The notes under the pieces are model-generated. The model ran no database searches. It was not told the DNA's origin and worked only from the letters and a program-made list of their open reading frames with translations. Below, in pieces: positions 21,075 through 33,379 of a DNA stretch of 64,000 bases (positions are counted from its first letter, which is position 1; every line of letters begins with the position of its first letter). The DNA comes from Hemicordylus capensis (lineage: Eukaryota; Chordata; Lepidosauria; Squamata; Cordylidae). The DNA lies in contig NC_069658.1 in NCBI RefSeq assembly GCF_027244095.1, positions 262,578,687-262,642,686 of the forward strand, written 5' to 3'. The position numbers were made by a program, and so were the translations under genes.

Positions 21075-21490
21075 CCAAAAAGGAGCCCTGCTGAATCAAG
21101 CCCAAGGCCTATCTCATCCAGCACCCTGTTTCCCACAGTAGCCCACCAGACGTTTTTGGGAAGCTCCCAAGCAGAAGGTGAAGGCACACCCCCTCTCCTG
21201 CTATTGCTCCCCTACAATTGGTATTCAGAGACATCATGCCTCTGAACCTGGAGGTAGCCTATAGCCATCTGGAGTAGCAGCCATTGATAGACCTGTTCTC
21301 CATGAATTTCTCTAATTCCCTTTGAAAGCCATCCAGGCTGGTAGCGACCAGCACATCTTGTGGCAATGAATTCCAGAGGCTAATTATACTCTGTGTGAAG
21401 TACTTCTTTTTGTCCTTACTAAATCTCCTGCCCATCATTTTCCTCTTGAGTAAGCATGAATCGTTCGGAAAAAGAGTTCTTCTGCAGGAG
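21075..21490 (-). mobile_element. CR1-type LINE 3' end
   Basis: The - strand runs from the end of the CR1 3' coding flank (CTTCACACAGAGTATAATTAG) through GGCTTTCAAAGGGAATTAG to GGATGAGATAGGCC. It abuts the Tc1 element. Confidence 0.65.
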
Positions 21491-21499
21491 GCAATAAGG

Positions 21500-22100
21500 G
21501 CGTCTTCACACGCTATTTGTTTAAGTGTATACCTAGAATTCTAAAGTATGGATGCAGGAAACAAACAAACATTTAGTGGCAAATCCGGCTTTGCCCTGTG
21601 TAATATATGAAGCGGCCATGAGTGAAGCATCCACAGCAGAAAGGAGGAGCAAACTTTATTTCAATGGGCTGACATTTTCTTCCCAAGCACACAGCTTATC
21701 CACAGACTGAGGTCAACAGTAAGAGGAGCTATTGGCCAGAAGACCTTGCCTTAATAAGATGAACCCCAAAGTGGGGTTAGCATTGTGTTGGCACTATCGA
21801 CTTTTAACATGATGGGTTAAATGTCTAGTTTCTATCTTTGCTTCATTAGATTGGTCAATAATGTCTTAGTGAGGGCATCTCCTAAGATACGTGCTCTGGA
21901 GGAGGAGAATCGGGCAGCTACAAATATCAAGGCACAATTTCTTCAAGGTGCAAATGCTGTAATAAACTGTTTGTTGAATTTTAGTGTTTGTTTTCTGACT
22001 GCATATAACATCTCTCTGCCTCCAAATAGCATACATCAGAAACAAATGCTTTTAATGGGGACGGGGGTGCATTTACAAAGAACATCTGCTATGTATGTTT
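21500..22100. other. No gene recognised
   Basis: Unassigned sequence with no splice-bounded frame that I can support. Confidence 0.4.
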
Positions 22101-22105
22101 TATGG

Positions 22106-22240
22106 CAGGGTTTCTTAACCTTGGGCCCCCAGATGTTGTTGGACTACAACTCGTATCATCCTCAGCCACAAAGGCCTTGTCTGGGGATGAAGGTAGTTGT
22201 AGTCCAACAACATCTGGGGGCCCAAGGTTAAGAAACCCTG
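22106..22240. mobile_element. hAT MITE, Charlie-like
   Basis: CAGGGTTTCTTAACC ... GGTTAAGAAACCCTG foldback with flanks TTTTATGG (22098-22105) and TTTTATGA (22241-22248), an 8-bp duplication with one change. Confidence 0.85.
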
Positions 22241-22249
22241 TTTTATGAA

Positions 22250-23225
22250 ATGGTGGTCTTCTGAAACAAAGGGTTTTCCTATGAAATAAAGGGATATTTG
22301 AGCAAAATGCTGCCTGAAGACAGAAGCACAGAGAGAGAGATTGAGAGATGGATGATGATAATGCTAGGTCACAGGCACTAAAAATGCATCCACTTTCTCA
22401 CTAGAACATGATGTGGCTGCCATTTATTATACTTTACAGTTGTTACCATATACAGTATCTGACGGTGCCTACACCCAGATGGGGTTGCCATCTTTTTGTT
22501 CCTGGGAAGTGTTTATTGTGTTTCTAACAGCTCTCTACAATAAGCAGAAATACACTGGGTGCCATTTTTGTCAGCACTGTGCTGCAGTAGTGAGGAAGCC
22601 ACACCTGTTGGATTCCTGCCTGACATGCAGTTGTTAATGATGCTCTATCAGAAAAGGTCTGCCACTCTCATTATCCATATTAAATGAAAGTGGGTGTTTC
22701 AGACACATACCCTGCAGTTTCTTATCGTCTGCCATTTGCATATTGGGTTGCCAGGTCTTTTACCTAGAGGGACTGCTTTTTTATCTTTAAATCCCCCAAA
22801 GTATCAAAAGCTTCTGCAATCTCTATGCCTCCCAAGCTTCTCCTTCACCCCCACCCCCCACCCCATTAGGTTTGCCAACTGGGTTGCCAAAAAGCAAACA
22901 GCCTGATCTCCCCCTGTCCCTTTAACAGAGGTTTGATTTGCAACAGTCAGCAGGTGAAGCTTTTCATGGTGCTCAGATAAACAAGATCTCCTGCTGATTG
23001 CAGCGCATCAAACTGCTGTTTAAGGGAAAGCCACAGGGGTGAGTTCCAAAGCTGACGGCCATACCTGCTGTGACCACCAGGGCCCTGCTTTTCCCTTGCA
23101 GCAGGACAAGCAGGGCGCCTGCCTCCTGCTTCTGTGATTCAGAACAGGCCCACTAGTATAGACACTATCTCTGGACAACCCTGTTTGGATATACAAATGA
23201 TTATAAATGCATAATTAGAATGTGC
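22250..23225. other. No gene recognised
   Basis: Short frames only. No SINE or LINE piece stands out; a C-rich stretch is at 22848-22864. Confidence 0.4.
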
Positions 23226-23233
23226 CTCTATGT

Positions 23234-23362
23234 TCAGAGGCAAGTTGTGGGTGTGGTGGGGTGGCATGCCTTCATCTCCTGCTTGGCATCTGATGGGCCA
23301 CTGTGAGAGACAGGATGCTGGATTTGTTAGGCCTCGGGCCTCATTTAGAAGGCTTTTCTTAC
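23234..23362 (+). mobile_element. CR1-type LINE 3' end, diverged
   Basis: Retains TCAGAGGCAAG, GGCATCTGATGGGCCACTG and GACAGGATGCTGGAT. A decayed foldback MITE with ACTGTAGCTCCCATCATTCCC lies just beyond at 23515-23640. Confidence 0.55.
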
Positions 23363-23723
23363 ATGCTTCTGAATTCACACGCACACGACACCGGTATGCT
23401 TTGGTTCTGTCCATCCCAATCTCAATTGGTCATAATGGCTTCTGCTTTCTGGTCTAGGAAGCAATACCAGAATATTGGCGTATTCTGGTACTGACAGTCC
23501 CAATATTATCAAGGTTCTGAATCCAAGTTTTGGGTCCCCGGGTACTATTGGACTGTAGCTCCCATCATTCCCAGCCAGAATGGCTAACAGGGTGGGAGTT
23601 GTAGTCCAGTTTGCAGGCCCAAGGTTGGGAACCCCTTTTCTAAATGTACAGCAGCCACTTTTTTTTAATGCCCTTGTTTCTCTACCTTTCACAGCAGCTT
23701 GACACACAAATGTAGCAGGGAAA

Positions 23724-23905
23724 GCTGGACTAGAACTGGGGAGACCCGAGTTCAAATCCCCATTCAACCACGAATCTTGCTGGGTGACTCTGGGCCAGTC
23801 ACTTCTCTCTCAGCTTAGCCTACTTCACAGGGTTGTTGTGAGGAGAAATCTAAGTATGTAGTACACCGCTCTGGGCTCCTTGGAGGAAGAGTGGGATATA
23901 AAATG
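23724..23905 (+). mobile_element. Sauria-type tRNA SINE, 5'-truncated
   Basis: CCCGAGTTCAAATCCCC through GTGGGATATAAAATG; the head before CTGGACTAG is missing. Confidence 0.75.
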
Positions 23906-24494
23906 TAGAGAATAATAATATTTAGTACTAGCTGATCCGGCGCAGAGCATCTGCGCCCCTAGTTCTCTTTGTTCCTCCCCATCTTCATTTCCCCCCTCCC
24001 TTCAGCTCCAGTCTGTTCTCCCCCTCTCAGTCTGCTTTCCGTCCCTGCCGACTGGCACCACCATTTTCTCCCCTGTCACCATCACTATCCAGGCAGCTGC
24101 TTGCCAACTCGCGAGAGCTGCTACACATGGGATTAGTGATGGGTACACCTAGGAGAAATATATACAAAGAAGATTTGTTTACGAATGATGCTTCTTGTGG
24201 AGATAAGTATTGGGAAAAGCTTCCCCTGGCTGAATTCCCCTGGCTGAATTCCCCGGCTGCTATGAAAGGCGCAGCGTCATAGAATATTAGTGTTGAAAGG
24301 GACCACGGAGGTTTTCTAGACTTTTTTCTAAACTCTTTTTTTTTAAGCCAGATTGGAAGTTGCTAAAATGCATATTGACAAGCCACAATGCTTCTGGGAG
24401 AATGTCCTTTGGACAGATGAGACAAAACTGTAGACTAGAACATACCTCATGGCTCTGATTTGGTGGGATCTCATATACAAAATCCATAATAAAC

Positions 24495-24630
24495 AAGCAG
24501 TGTTTGCTCTGACAGGAATTCCCAGATGTTGGCTACAACTCCCATAATCTCCAGCCAAAGGATATTGCCGCCAAGGATGCTGGGAGTTGTTGTAGTGAAC
24601 AACATCTGGAAACAGACAGTGTAAACAAGT
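24495..24630. mobile_element. hAT-type foldback MITE
   Basis: AATTCCCAGATGTTGGCTACAACTCC pairs with GGGAGTTGTTGTAGTGAACAACATCTGG around a CAGCC/GGAT centre; it belongs to the CAGTGTTCCC family and has lost clean ends. Confidence 0.5.
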
Positions 24631-24716
24631 CTAACAGTTTTACTGTTGTGTTTGTGGACTAGAGTCCACCGCATCAGAGGCATGAAATATGTTTAAGTCC
24701 ACAAAAGCTTAAAGTA

Positions 24717-24941
24717 AAAGTGTGCCGTCAAGTCAATATTGACTCCTGGTGCCCACAGAGCCCTGTGGTTGTCTTTGGTAGAATACAGAAGGAATTTACC
24801 ATTGCCTCCTGCTGCACAGTATGAGATGATGCCTTTTAGCATCTTTCTATCTTGCTGCTGCCTGATATACGGTAGGTGTTTTCAAACTGGCACAACCTTC
24901 TGCTTGTTAGTCAAGCATTTTCCCACTGCACCACTTAAGGT
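24717..24941 (-). mobile_element. tRNA-derived SINE with BovB-like tail
   Basis: GTGCCGTCAAGTCAATATTG at the left is the tail and CACTGCACCACTTAAGG at the right the head, as in 19829-20058. Confidence 0.7.
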
Positions 24942-25254
24942 TCTACAAAAGTTTATGCCACAATAAATCTTGCTCTTCATGTGCCACAGGATATTTGCTA
25001 TAACAAATGAACACTTCTGCACCTCTGGAAACTGTCAACAGATTTTATGTGGAGTGAGCACTTCTGCATGATATATCCACACACAACCTTCGTTGCCATG
25101 GCACTTAAAATACTAACCACTTTATATGGTTTCCCTATAACAAATTGTGTTCTGGCCAGCTCGTACAAATAAAACATACAATTGAAAACATGAAAGCAAA
25201 CAAGAATTCCAACAAATAAGACTAAATTTAAATAAGAGAACGTCTTGTTCATTA

Positions 25255-25625
25255 TGAGCCCCACCACCCATTGAGGTCATCTGCAGAGGTCCGTCTCCAG
25301 TTGTTGCCAGCTTGGCTGGTGGCCACACGGGGACGGGCCTTCTCGGTTGCTGCCTCAAGATGAATGCGCTCCCTACTGAAATACGATCCTCCTCATCTCT
25401 GACAATTTTAAAAAAGCATTTGAAAACCCATCTCTTCACCCAAGCTTTTTCAGCTTTTTAAATGTTTAGGTTTTAATCTGTGTTTGACTTTTAAATTGTT
25501 TAAATTGTTTAAAGTTGTCTATGTTTTTAATTTGTTTTATGTTATTGTTACCCGCCCAGAGACAAAAGTTTGGGGCTGTGTACAAATTAGATAGATAGAC
25601 AGACAGATAGATAGACAGACAGGCC
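25255..25625 (+). mobile_element. L2-type LINE 3' end with GATA tail
   Basis: CATTTGAAAACCCATCTCTTC, TTTTATGTTATTGTTACCCGCC and CAGAGACAAAAGTTTGGGG are typical of the end of L2 coding and 3' UTR in reptiles. A GATA/GACA microsatellite (25588-25622) forms the tail. Confidence 0.65.
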
Positions 25626-26261
25626 AAAGCGTTTTTAAAGCTTGGGTGAGCAAAAAGGTCTTCACCTGGCATCTAAAAAACCAAAGTGAGGGTGTCAGGC
25701 GAGTCCCACTGATAATGATCATGATTCCCTCTCCTCCCATTTTGTCAAAACCCTAACATTTGTACGTTCATGACGAGAGGCTCAGGATTTCTTAAAATAA
25801 TTATCAGTTGTCTTGCAAAGCCATGGTAGCTGCAAGCATCTTTTATTGTGATTACTTAAATGGCTAGTATAAATGTACTTGGTGGTGGGGCGGGGACAAT
25901 GTTTGAAAAGCCAGGTGTGAAGGAGGGCAAGGGTTTTATGAGGGCTGGAAGTTTCTTCTAATGATGTCCTTGAGAAATGTTGTACTTGATACCAGGCCTT
26001 GGAAAAACTAGGCTTTGGGGGCTTGTGCTGGTGTTGGAGTGTGAAATGCAATATTGGGTTGCAATTGCAAGCCTTTGGCAGTTCAGAAACGCTTGTAGAG
26101 ACTGCACACTGATTTACTAATAGCTGAAAACCTGGTCTGCACTACTGGCAGGAGGAGGATTTGTGTCCCCTTGTAAGTAACCTGAGTGCCAGTTGTAGGA
26201 AAGTATGATTTGAAGAAGTTATAATCGGCAGCCTGCAGTCATCTATTTATTCTTTCTCCAG

Positions 26262-26294
26262 AGACCCTGCCATTGAAACCAAACGTGGAAAGAG
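26262..26294 (+). CDS. Possible small exon of the SPRY gene
   Basis: A 33-nt stretch lies between TTCTTTCTCCAG and GTAAAT. TRIM and butyrophilin genes commonly carry one or more such mini-exons before the B30.2 exon, which here starts about 1.1 kb downstream. Size and sites are the only evidence. Confidence 0.3.
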
Positions 26295-26954
26295 GTAAAT
26301 ACTGAACTCTGAGGATGAGGGGTTCATTTAATCCTCCAATTAAATAGATGAAGGCTTCAAGTTACTGCTAATTCTTTTGAAGTGGAGAGAAGACCTAAAG
26401 GGATGAATTGGGAAGTTATAAAACAAACTCCAATCTTCCTTTTTTAGGAAGATTCAGCCACAATCCACTGTCTGCCAAACTGGATCCATAGTTGTGTTTT
26501 AACAGCTGCTTAATCTGCAGCAGTCAATGGGTTAAAGCTTATCAAGTAAAGAACTTCACAGTACAGAGCTGATTTATAATGCTTAGAAAAATGCAACTAC
26601 ACAAGCTGGTTGCAGATCAGACAAATCTGATGTCTGCCTGGGATGTGGAGATGGACTGTTCATATAAAATGACTAGCAAATGTAAAAGGTGCAATCACAG
26701 GGAAGTGGGGTTGGCACATACATTAGGAATGTTTGGGACAGCAGCATCAGGCACTCATGAAATCCAGTCAAGCAGCACATCATGAAGTCCTGCTTGGGGC
26801 TGTATCTAACTTTTGCAGGGACCTCCATGATGAATCCCTATTCTGGCCCAGATGGAACCAAAGTGTGCTGCAATGTAGGGTAATCCTACACTGGATTACC
26901 CTACACTGGTAAAGACAGTAATTGCATCTTCCCTGCTCAGTGTGGCTGCTGAGG

Positions 26955-27095
26955 ATTGATTGATTGATTAAGTGCCGTCAAGTCGGTGTCTACTCTTGGC
27001 AACCACATAGATATATTCTCTCCAGGATGATCTGTCTTCAACTTGGCCTTTAAGGTCTTTAAGGTGCATTCATTGCTGTCGTAATCGTATCCCTA
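26955..27095 (-). mobile_element. BovB LINE 3' end
   Basis: GTGCCGTCAAGTCGGTGTC, CTTGGCAACCACATAGATA and TCTCCAGGATGATCTGTCTTC repeat the 3' part of the fragment at 11316. A small perfect palindrome (GTAGGGTAATCC/GGATTACCCTAC) lies nearby at 26876-26905. Confidence 0.75.
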
Positions 27096-27395
27096 AAACA
27101 GAAATGCATCCTTAAAAGGTCCGCTCAGGCTACATGACTAACATTCAGGAGTTTTACCTGTTCCTGTTCCAATGGTTTAAGTGAGCCTAATTCTGCATAG
27201 GATCATCAGGGTTGAGTTCAGACCCCCAAAGCAACTGTTACAAAAGTGTTAACACAGTGGAAGGTATTGGCGGGAGCTTTCCCCAAAGTCTGCAGCCTAC
27301 CGGGGATTTGCCCCGAAAAACGAGAACATGAACATCTAGAAATGTCTTGCCTTGAGCCTGCATCTAATACTGATTTTTCTTGGTTCCTCCACAAG

Positions 27396-27916
27396 CAAAT
27401 GTGACTCTGGATCCAGCGACTGCTTATTCACAGCTAATGCTGTCTACAGATAGAAAGAGCATGACACAGGATAGAGTCCTCTGCTCTTGTCCAGTCACAA
27501 GCTCAGAAGGCTTTAACTTTGTTCCTTGTGTGCTGGGCTGTGAAGGGTTTACTTCAGGAAAGCACTACTGAGAGGAAGAGATTACAGCTGAGGGTGGAAG
27601 CATGGGTGTTGCTAAGGAATCGGTCAAAAGGATGGATATAGTCACCATCTCTCCAGCTGAGGGGATTTGGGCTCTGCAGTCAGAAAGCAATAATCTCTGG
27701 CGTAGAGAAGCCAGCAGAATCCGTATTTATCTGGACTATAAGGGAGAACAGGTGGCATACTTTGATGCCAGTCCCAGTGAACTGATTGTTTTTCCTGCCA
27801 GCTATTTTTTCTGGAGAAAGAATTTTTCCATTCTTTATGCCGCCGAAAATGGGGGCCCAGGCAAAGTTATGTCCTTGATGAATGGTGCAGACTATCTTGG
27901 ATTTACGGCTTGCTAG
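27396..27916 (+). pseudogene. PRY-SPRY (B30.2) terminal exon with in-frame stop
   Basis: The exon follows TTGGTTCCTCCACAAG and enters in phase 1, (G)CA AAT GTG, as in TRIM and butyrophilin genes. It reads NVTLDPATAYSQL (PRY), VPCVLGCEGFTSGKHY, then a TGA at 27569-27571 where the family has Trp (GKHYW). The same frame continues with MGVAKESVKR, EGIWAL, RIRIYLDYKGEQVAYFDA and ends with TAG at 27916. The second half lacks the usual LLPFF stretch and is poorly conserved. Two AATAAA signals lie at 28148-28157. It looks like a recently dead copy of the family whose intact member is at 45149-45663. A truncated, PRY-only protein is a weaker alternative. Confidence 0.8.
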
Positions 27917-28284
27917 AAGCCTATCCTATCGAATCCAGTTGTACTGTATTCATTGCCTGTACATGAGTTGGCAAGAACTGGAGGAAGATGTTGGCCATAG
28001 AAGCCAAAAGCACTAATAGCCCTTAGATTTGAGGGGAAGAAGGAAGATTTAAGAAGGAAAGATGTTCTGAGCTTAAGACAATGTTTCCTAATTCAGTGCC
28101 TCTGTATGGTAGATCCTCAAAGTTGGAACTTTTTTTTTAAAAAAGTAAATAAATAAAGTAATTTGTTTCTCTAAGCTCTAGTATTTTATTCTTATATTTT
28201 CAAGCATATTAATGCCATTTCATGGGTGGGAAAGTTGACACCAAGCCAGCTGGTGTATAGGATCAGTATGTGGAATAAATAACC

Positions 28285-30335
28285 CATATTTACCCAAATA
28301 GAAGATGACCCCTGCAAAGAAAGTTAAATACAGGTTATATGTGTATTTACCATAGGTGGAACCGGGGGGGGGGGGCAGGCAGGGCACGTGCCCTAGGCGC
28401 TACTGAGGTGGGGGCGCCATGCCAGTTCCTGCCACCCCCACCCCATTGCCCACTTGCCCAGCCCCAGGGCCTCTCAGCCACTTGCCTCCAGCTCCGGCCT
28501 AGGATTGGAGCAGCCTGCAAACTGCAGAGCTCTTCTCTCCCCGCCTCTCAGCTGATCGGCGGGTGGGCAGGGCTTCCAGAGAGGCCTCCGAGTAGGCCTC
28601 CCTGAAGCCTGAATTCGGCAGGCCAAGCAAGCCAGGAAGGAGGCTGGCAGAGCTCCCTGAAGCAGACCCTCCCTGCAGCAGACCAGACTATCCAGCACAG
28701 CTTTTGCAGGTAGGCTGTGAATTCCTTTTTGTGGTTTCCCCCATATATAGGGATCTGCTTGCCATAGGGCTTTGATATGGGTGGTGGGGCGAGACTGAGA
28801 AGTCTCTGAATATTTAATTTAAAACAGACTGGAAAATGTGCTGGCTTTAAAAACAAAAACTATTACAAAAACTTCTGGAACAAATATTTATTTATTCATT
28901 CATTCATTTATAAATGCACTTATGTTCAAGTTGTTTTGCAACCCAGAAGGTCTGAGTGAAAACTGTGAAGCATGTGTTGTGCTTTTATTTTATTTTTCTT
29001 GTGTGTGAACTGCTCCCCAATAACTTGCAGGGACTTCAGGGTAAATCTGGCCAACATGTGAATGCAGCACCTCCATTCCAGAGGAGGTGTGTGTTAAAGG
29101 GCTTTAAAAGCCTCGTGTGAAAAACCTCCTGGAATCAAACTTTACTGAATTTGTTCAGAATTCTGAGAAAACAAACATAGGCTCACCCTGCATGGTTGAA
29201 AGTCTCCTTTGCTAATCTGCAGCGAGGGGGCCATTTTAATAATTAGCGTTGCTAGTGTGTTCTAGGCATTAAAAGTAGCACAAATATACAGTACTCAATG
29301 TATATCACTATATACTGTGAAGTGTGCATGCGTGTATTCAGTGAAATGTATTTCCAGGCAGCATACTTATTTTGAAATATCAGACGTAAATCCTTTGGGG
29401 CCTGGGGTGTGTGGAGGCCCTGGACTTTGAGGGGCTGGGGGCCCATTTTAAAATCTCATCTTGGCCCATTCCAACCTTGCTATGCCCCTGGCGGTCACTA
29501 CACATGGGTTTCTGCACAACACCTGCACAGAAGAAACTTCCATGTAGAAAATGTGTCTCTTGTAAATTGACCCTGAATTTTCCATCCATGACTGGGATAT
29601 TTGAGAATTAGAGTCAATAATAAAAGAACAGCACACTGCTTGTGACAGGAAGGGGCAAATTACAATGATTTCTTAGTCTGGCAGGGGCTGGTTTTGGCCC
29701 TGGCAGAACTTGGCTGTCGGCTCCTGTTGCAAATTCCTCTGTCTAGTGTGGCAAACTAATGTATCCTCCTCCCTCTTGGTGTCAAAGCAAGCACTGGTGT
29801 AGTGAATGCACATATACCCCATCATGAGCCAACAGTCATCATAAGACAAAGGCTGGCAGGAATCATTCACTGGTTTATAGACACACACACACACACACAC
29901 CACCACCACCTTCTTCTTCCCCTATTTTGCTAGTGGCTATTTGGGCAGGTGATCCTCTAGGACAGAGTCATGTTTTTTTAAAAAAAGAATGAGATGAGAC
30001 AGAGAAAATGACACTTGGAATCCTTGCATAACTCCTGACTGTTGTTCTAAGTCTTTTACAGAGATGGCTCATGTTTTCAGGTTTTGATCAACAACCATGT
30101 CTAGATGGTACAGTGTTCCTTTTAACAGGGATTTCCAGATTGTTGACTACAAGTCCCATCATTCCTGTTTGGACAGGGGCGCAATTTCAGTGCTTGCCCT
30201 AGGCGCTATTTCCCCTAGTTACGCCTCTGGTATTTACCCAAAAGGAACAGCATTCTGTATTTAAGAGGACTCCCCAATTTCTAATATCAAAGAACTTGGG
30301 GGGGAAACCTAGTATTGGATTCAGGTAAATTTAGT
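28285..30335. mobile_element. TATTTACC-end MITE, interrupted
   Basis: The left part is 28285-28350 (CATATTTACCCAAATAGAAG) and the right part 30230-30335 (ending GATTCAGGTAAATTTAG). A 1.9-kb element is inserted between them. It is the same family as 6097-6283, with the GTATTTTAAGA/ATATCAAAGAAC interior shared. Confidence 0.65.
28351..30229. mobile_element. hAT-like element, 1.88 kb, with perfect duplication
   Basis: It is flanked by GTATTTAC on both sides (28343-28350 and 30230-30237). The left end CATAGGTGGAACC and the right end GTTACGCCTCTG are imperfect inverted repeats, and GTGCCCTAGGCGC / GCCCTAGGCGC recurs inside both ends. No transposase is recognisable. It carries a CpG-rich left third, a poly-G run (28364-28376) and a CA microsatellite (29880-29900). 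Same family as 44635-45120 and 51947-52528. Confidence 0.8.
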
Positions 30336-30585
30336 AAATGTGCTATGGTTGTCTAACCATGTGGCACATGGGCAAGGAGGTGGCTTCCTGGATGGCACAC
30401 CTCTACACAGTGAGACAATTTCGCCTAGCACTTATTTCAGCCCAACGCTCTTGCTCTTGAGTGGGGGCTTCATGTAGCCTTTTAAAAAGATGTAAACTGC
30501 CCAGACACAAGTTTGGGGTGGTGTGTACATATGATAAATAATATGCTGTATTGGCACAAATTGACTTACAAAATACAGTAGTTGA

Positions 30586-30894
30586 AGAGGAGAGGAGAGC
30601 TGGTCTGGTCTTGTGGTAGCAAGCATGACTTGTCCCCATAGCTAAGCAGGGTCTGCCCTGGTTGCATCTGAATGGGAGACTTGACATGTGAGCACTGCAA
30701 GATATTCACCTCAGGGGATGAAGCTGCTCTGGGAAGAGCAGGTTTCAAGTTCCCTCCCTGGCTTCTCCAAGATAGGGCTGAGAGAGATTCCTGCCTGCAA
30801 CCTTGGAGAAGCCGCTGCCAGTCTGTGAAGACAATACTGAGCTAGATAGACCAGTAGTCTGACTCAGTATATGGCAGTTTCCTATGTCCCTATG
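30586..30894 (+). mobile_element. 5S rRNA-derived SINE, well preserved
   Basis: CATAGCTAAGCAGGGTCTGC, CCTGGTTGCATCTGAATGGG and AGAC match the 5S rRNA C-box region almost base for base. A core (GAAGCTGCTCTGGGAAGAGC) follows, then the CR1-like tail CTGAGCTAGATAGACCAG. Confidence 0.85.
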
Positions 30895-30899
30895 AAACT

Positions 30900-31220
30900 A
30901 GAGTAGTCAGCACTTGCTCTTATTGCATATGCTAGATTGAACCTTAACAGGGTGAGGTGGCCCACCAGCGTGCAGTAAGTTGTCAGCTCTTTGGATCCCG
31001 TTTCATCAGGAAGCGATTCTAGGTTTGCCCTAAACACCAATGTGCCTGTTTAACAGCAAGTCCGTTGTACAGCTTGGCAACGGAACACTAAGAAACTTGT
31101 CTATAAAATGCCCGTTTTGAAACGTCATTTTTAAAATTTACTTATTTCTAGAGCTTCGATTAAACTTCTCTTGCAAAAAACTTATTCCAGTGAAGCCAAC
31201 CACTTTCATTGTCTTTGTGG
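30900..31220. other. No gene recognised
   Basis: Downstream flank of the H2A gene. Just past the histone stem-loop on - lies CCACAAAGACAATGAAAGTGG, whose purine-rich AATGAAAG could pair with U7 snRNA. Confidence 0.4.
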
Positions 31221-31222
31221 GT

Positions 31223-31238
31223 GGCTCTGAAAAGAGCC
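31223..31238 (-). terminator. Histone 3' stem-loop
   Basis: On - the sequence is GGCTCTTTTCAGAGCC, the canonical 6-bp stem with 4-base loop bound by SLBP. It lies 48 bases after the H2A stop codon. It indicates a replication-type, non-polyadenylated mRNA. Confidence 0.95.
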
Positions 31239-31286
31239 TTTGGGTCTCAGTATTTCCCCCCCGGGCCAGGGCTGACGTTTCTCTCC

Positions 31287-31997
<711 letters not shown>

Positions 31998-31999
31998 TC

Positions 32000-33130
32000 A
32001 AAAAAGGAAAAAAAATAACTGAATAAAAGAAGCCTCTGGCTCAAGCCCTGATCCTTTTCTACTGCTCTGCTAAGCGAAAGAATAATCTTCGTGTATGTTT
32101 TTGAACTTATTTCAGTATATAGGGGGGCAGTTGAGTATATTTTGCGAGTTTCTCCCGTCTATACAACTACCAGTCAATGCATTTAGTTCTCAGTTTCCCG
32201 TGTATGAAGGCTCTAATGGTCCTGTTATAAATTTGCCGCGCAATTTTTGGGTCACAAATTTCTCCGACATTTTCAAAAAATATATTTCTGATGCTGAAGA
32301 AACACAGGCGGGGGGGGGGGCGGGGCAGGAGGGGCGGGGCTTGATAGTCTTGTGCCTGTGCTGCCTCTGGAGGATGCGTGAAGGAGTGCAAGCAAATTGT
32401 ACTTCATATTTTCCCGCCTCCGGAATCTCCAGCCTGCTGCGAGTCGCTTCACGCCTTTATGCCTTCAGAGGCGCCTAAAAAACATCAAGCCCTAAAAAAC
32501 GCTTTTGATCAAAACTGTAAATCGGAATTAAGTTGCAAAAATAAGAAGAGAGTTGCCAGCCATATAATTATAATTTAATCTTAGGTATTTTTAATGTTTT
32601 CTGCCTTAAATATAAATATTTTTTCTTTCTTGAATCATACCGGGATATAAAAAGTTGTCAGTTTATTTTCATTTCGTTTCATTATATTTGCTGTGGTGTC
32701 TTACACAACTGTTACTTGGGAAGCAAGCACAAGGAATTCCGGGCTCAATATCACAGGGTTGGACACGAATGTAAACACACATTTGCAGCTCACGGTCCAA
32801 TGTGTTATACTCCTATCTATTTTTCATCAACCGCTAAATCGCGTTCCAAATGTCAGAGCGCTTTGGCTTCGTTTGCTATCCTTCAATTCTCTCCTTTTTA
32901 GTAACAGATCGCTTCCATCACACATCCTTCTGCTTTTCTTGCATGCCTAAGTTAACGTGTGAAGTGTTTCTACTTACTGCTTTGATTTCAGTGGGGTAAA
33001 GTTGGTTTAAATACTAAATGTAGTATTTCCTATACCGCTACTGATAATTTATACTAAATTTTTAAGTGTCTAATTTTTACTTTTCTTCAGAAAACTATGA
33101 GGCGAGTTAACGTTATTCCCATTGTACAGA
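32000..33130. other. Repeat-poor region with a GC-box cluster
   Basis: Two GGGGCGGGGC-type Sp1 boxes lie at about 32312-32340 beside a G run, followed by a small CpG-bearing stretch to 32470. This could be a promoter, but no downstream exon is recognised. The rest is AT-rich unique sequence. Confidence 0.4.
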
Positions 33131-33131
33131 T

Positions 33132-33375
33132 GACACCTAATGGTGCAGCAGGGAAGTAACATCCTTAGGGAGCAAGAGGTTGCTGGTTCGAATCCCCGCT
33201 GGTATGCTTCCCAGACTCCGGGAAATACCTATATCGGAAGCAGCGATATAGGAAGATGCTGAAAGGCATCATCTCACACCGCGCGGCGGGAGATGGCAAT
33301 GGTAAACCCCTCCTGTATTCTACCAAAGAAAAACACATGGCTTTGTGGTCGCCAGGATCGACTCTACGGCATAAC
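33132..33375 (+). mobile_element. tRNA-derived SINE with BovB-like tail
   Basis: The only + copy of this family: TGGTGCAGCAGGGAAGTAAC head, GGTTCGAATCCCCGC B box, GATATAGGAAGATGCTG core, ending near CGCCAGGATCGACTC. Confidence 0.8.
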
Positions 33376-33379
33376 TCCA

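Noticed and set aside
29880-29910. CA/CCA run considered as a repeat array of interest
   Set aside because: Plain microsatellite; no CRISPR-like spacing anywhere in the window.
33184-33205. tRNA-like B box (GGTTCGAATCCC)
   Set aside because: It belongs to a dispersed SINE; no cloverleaf can be completed.
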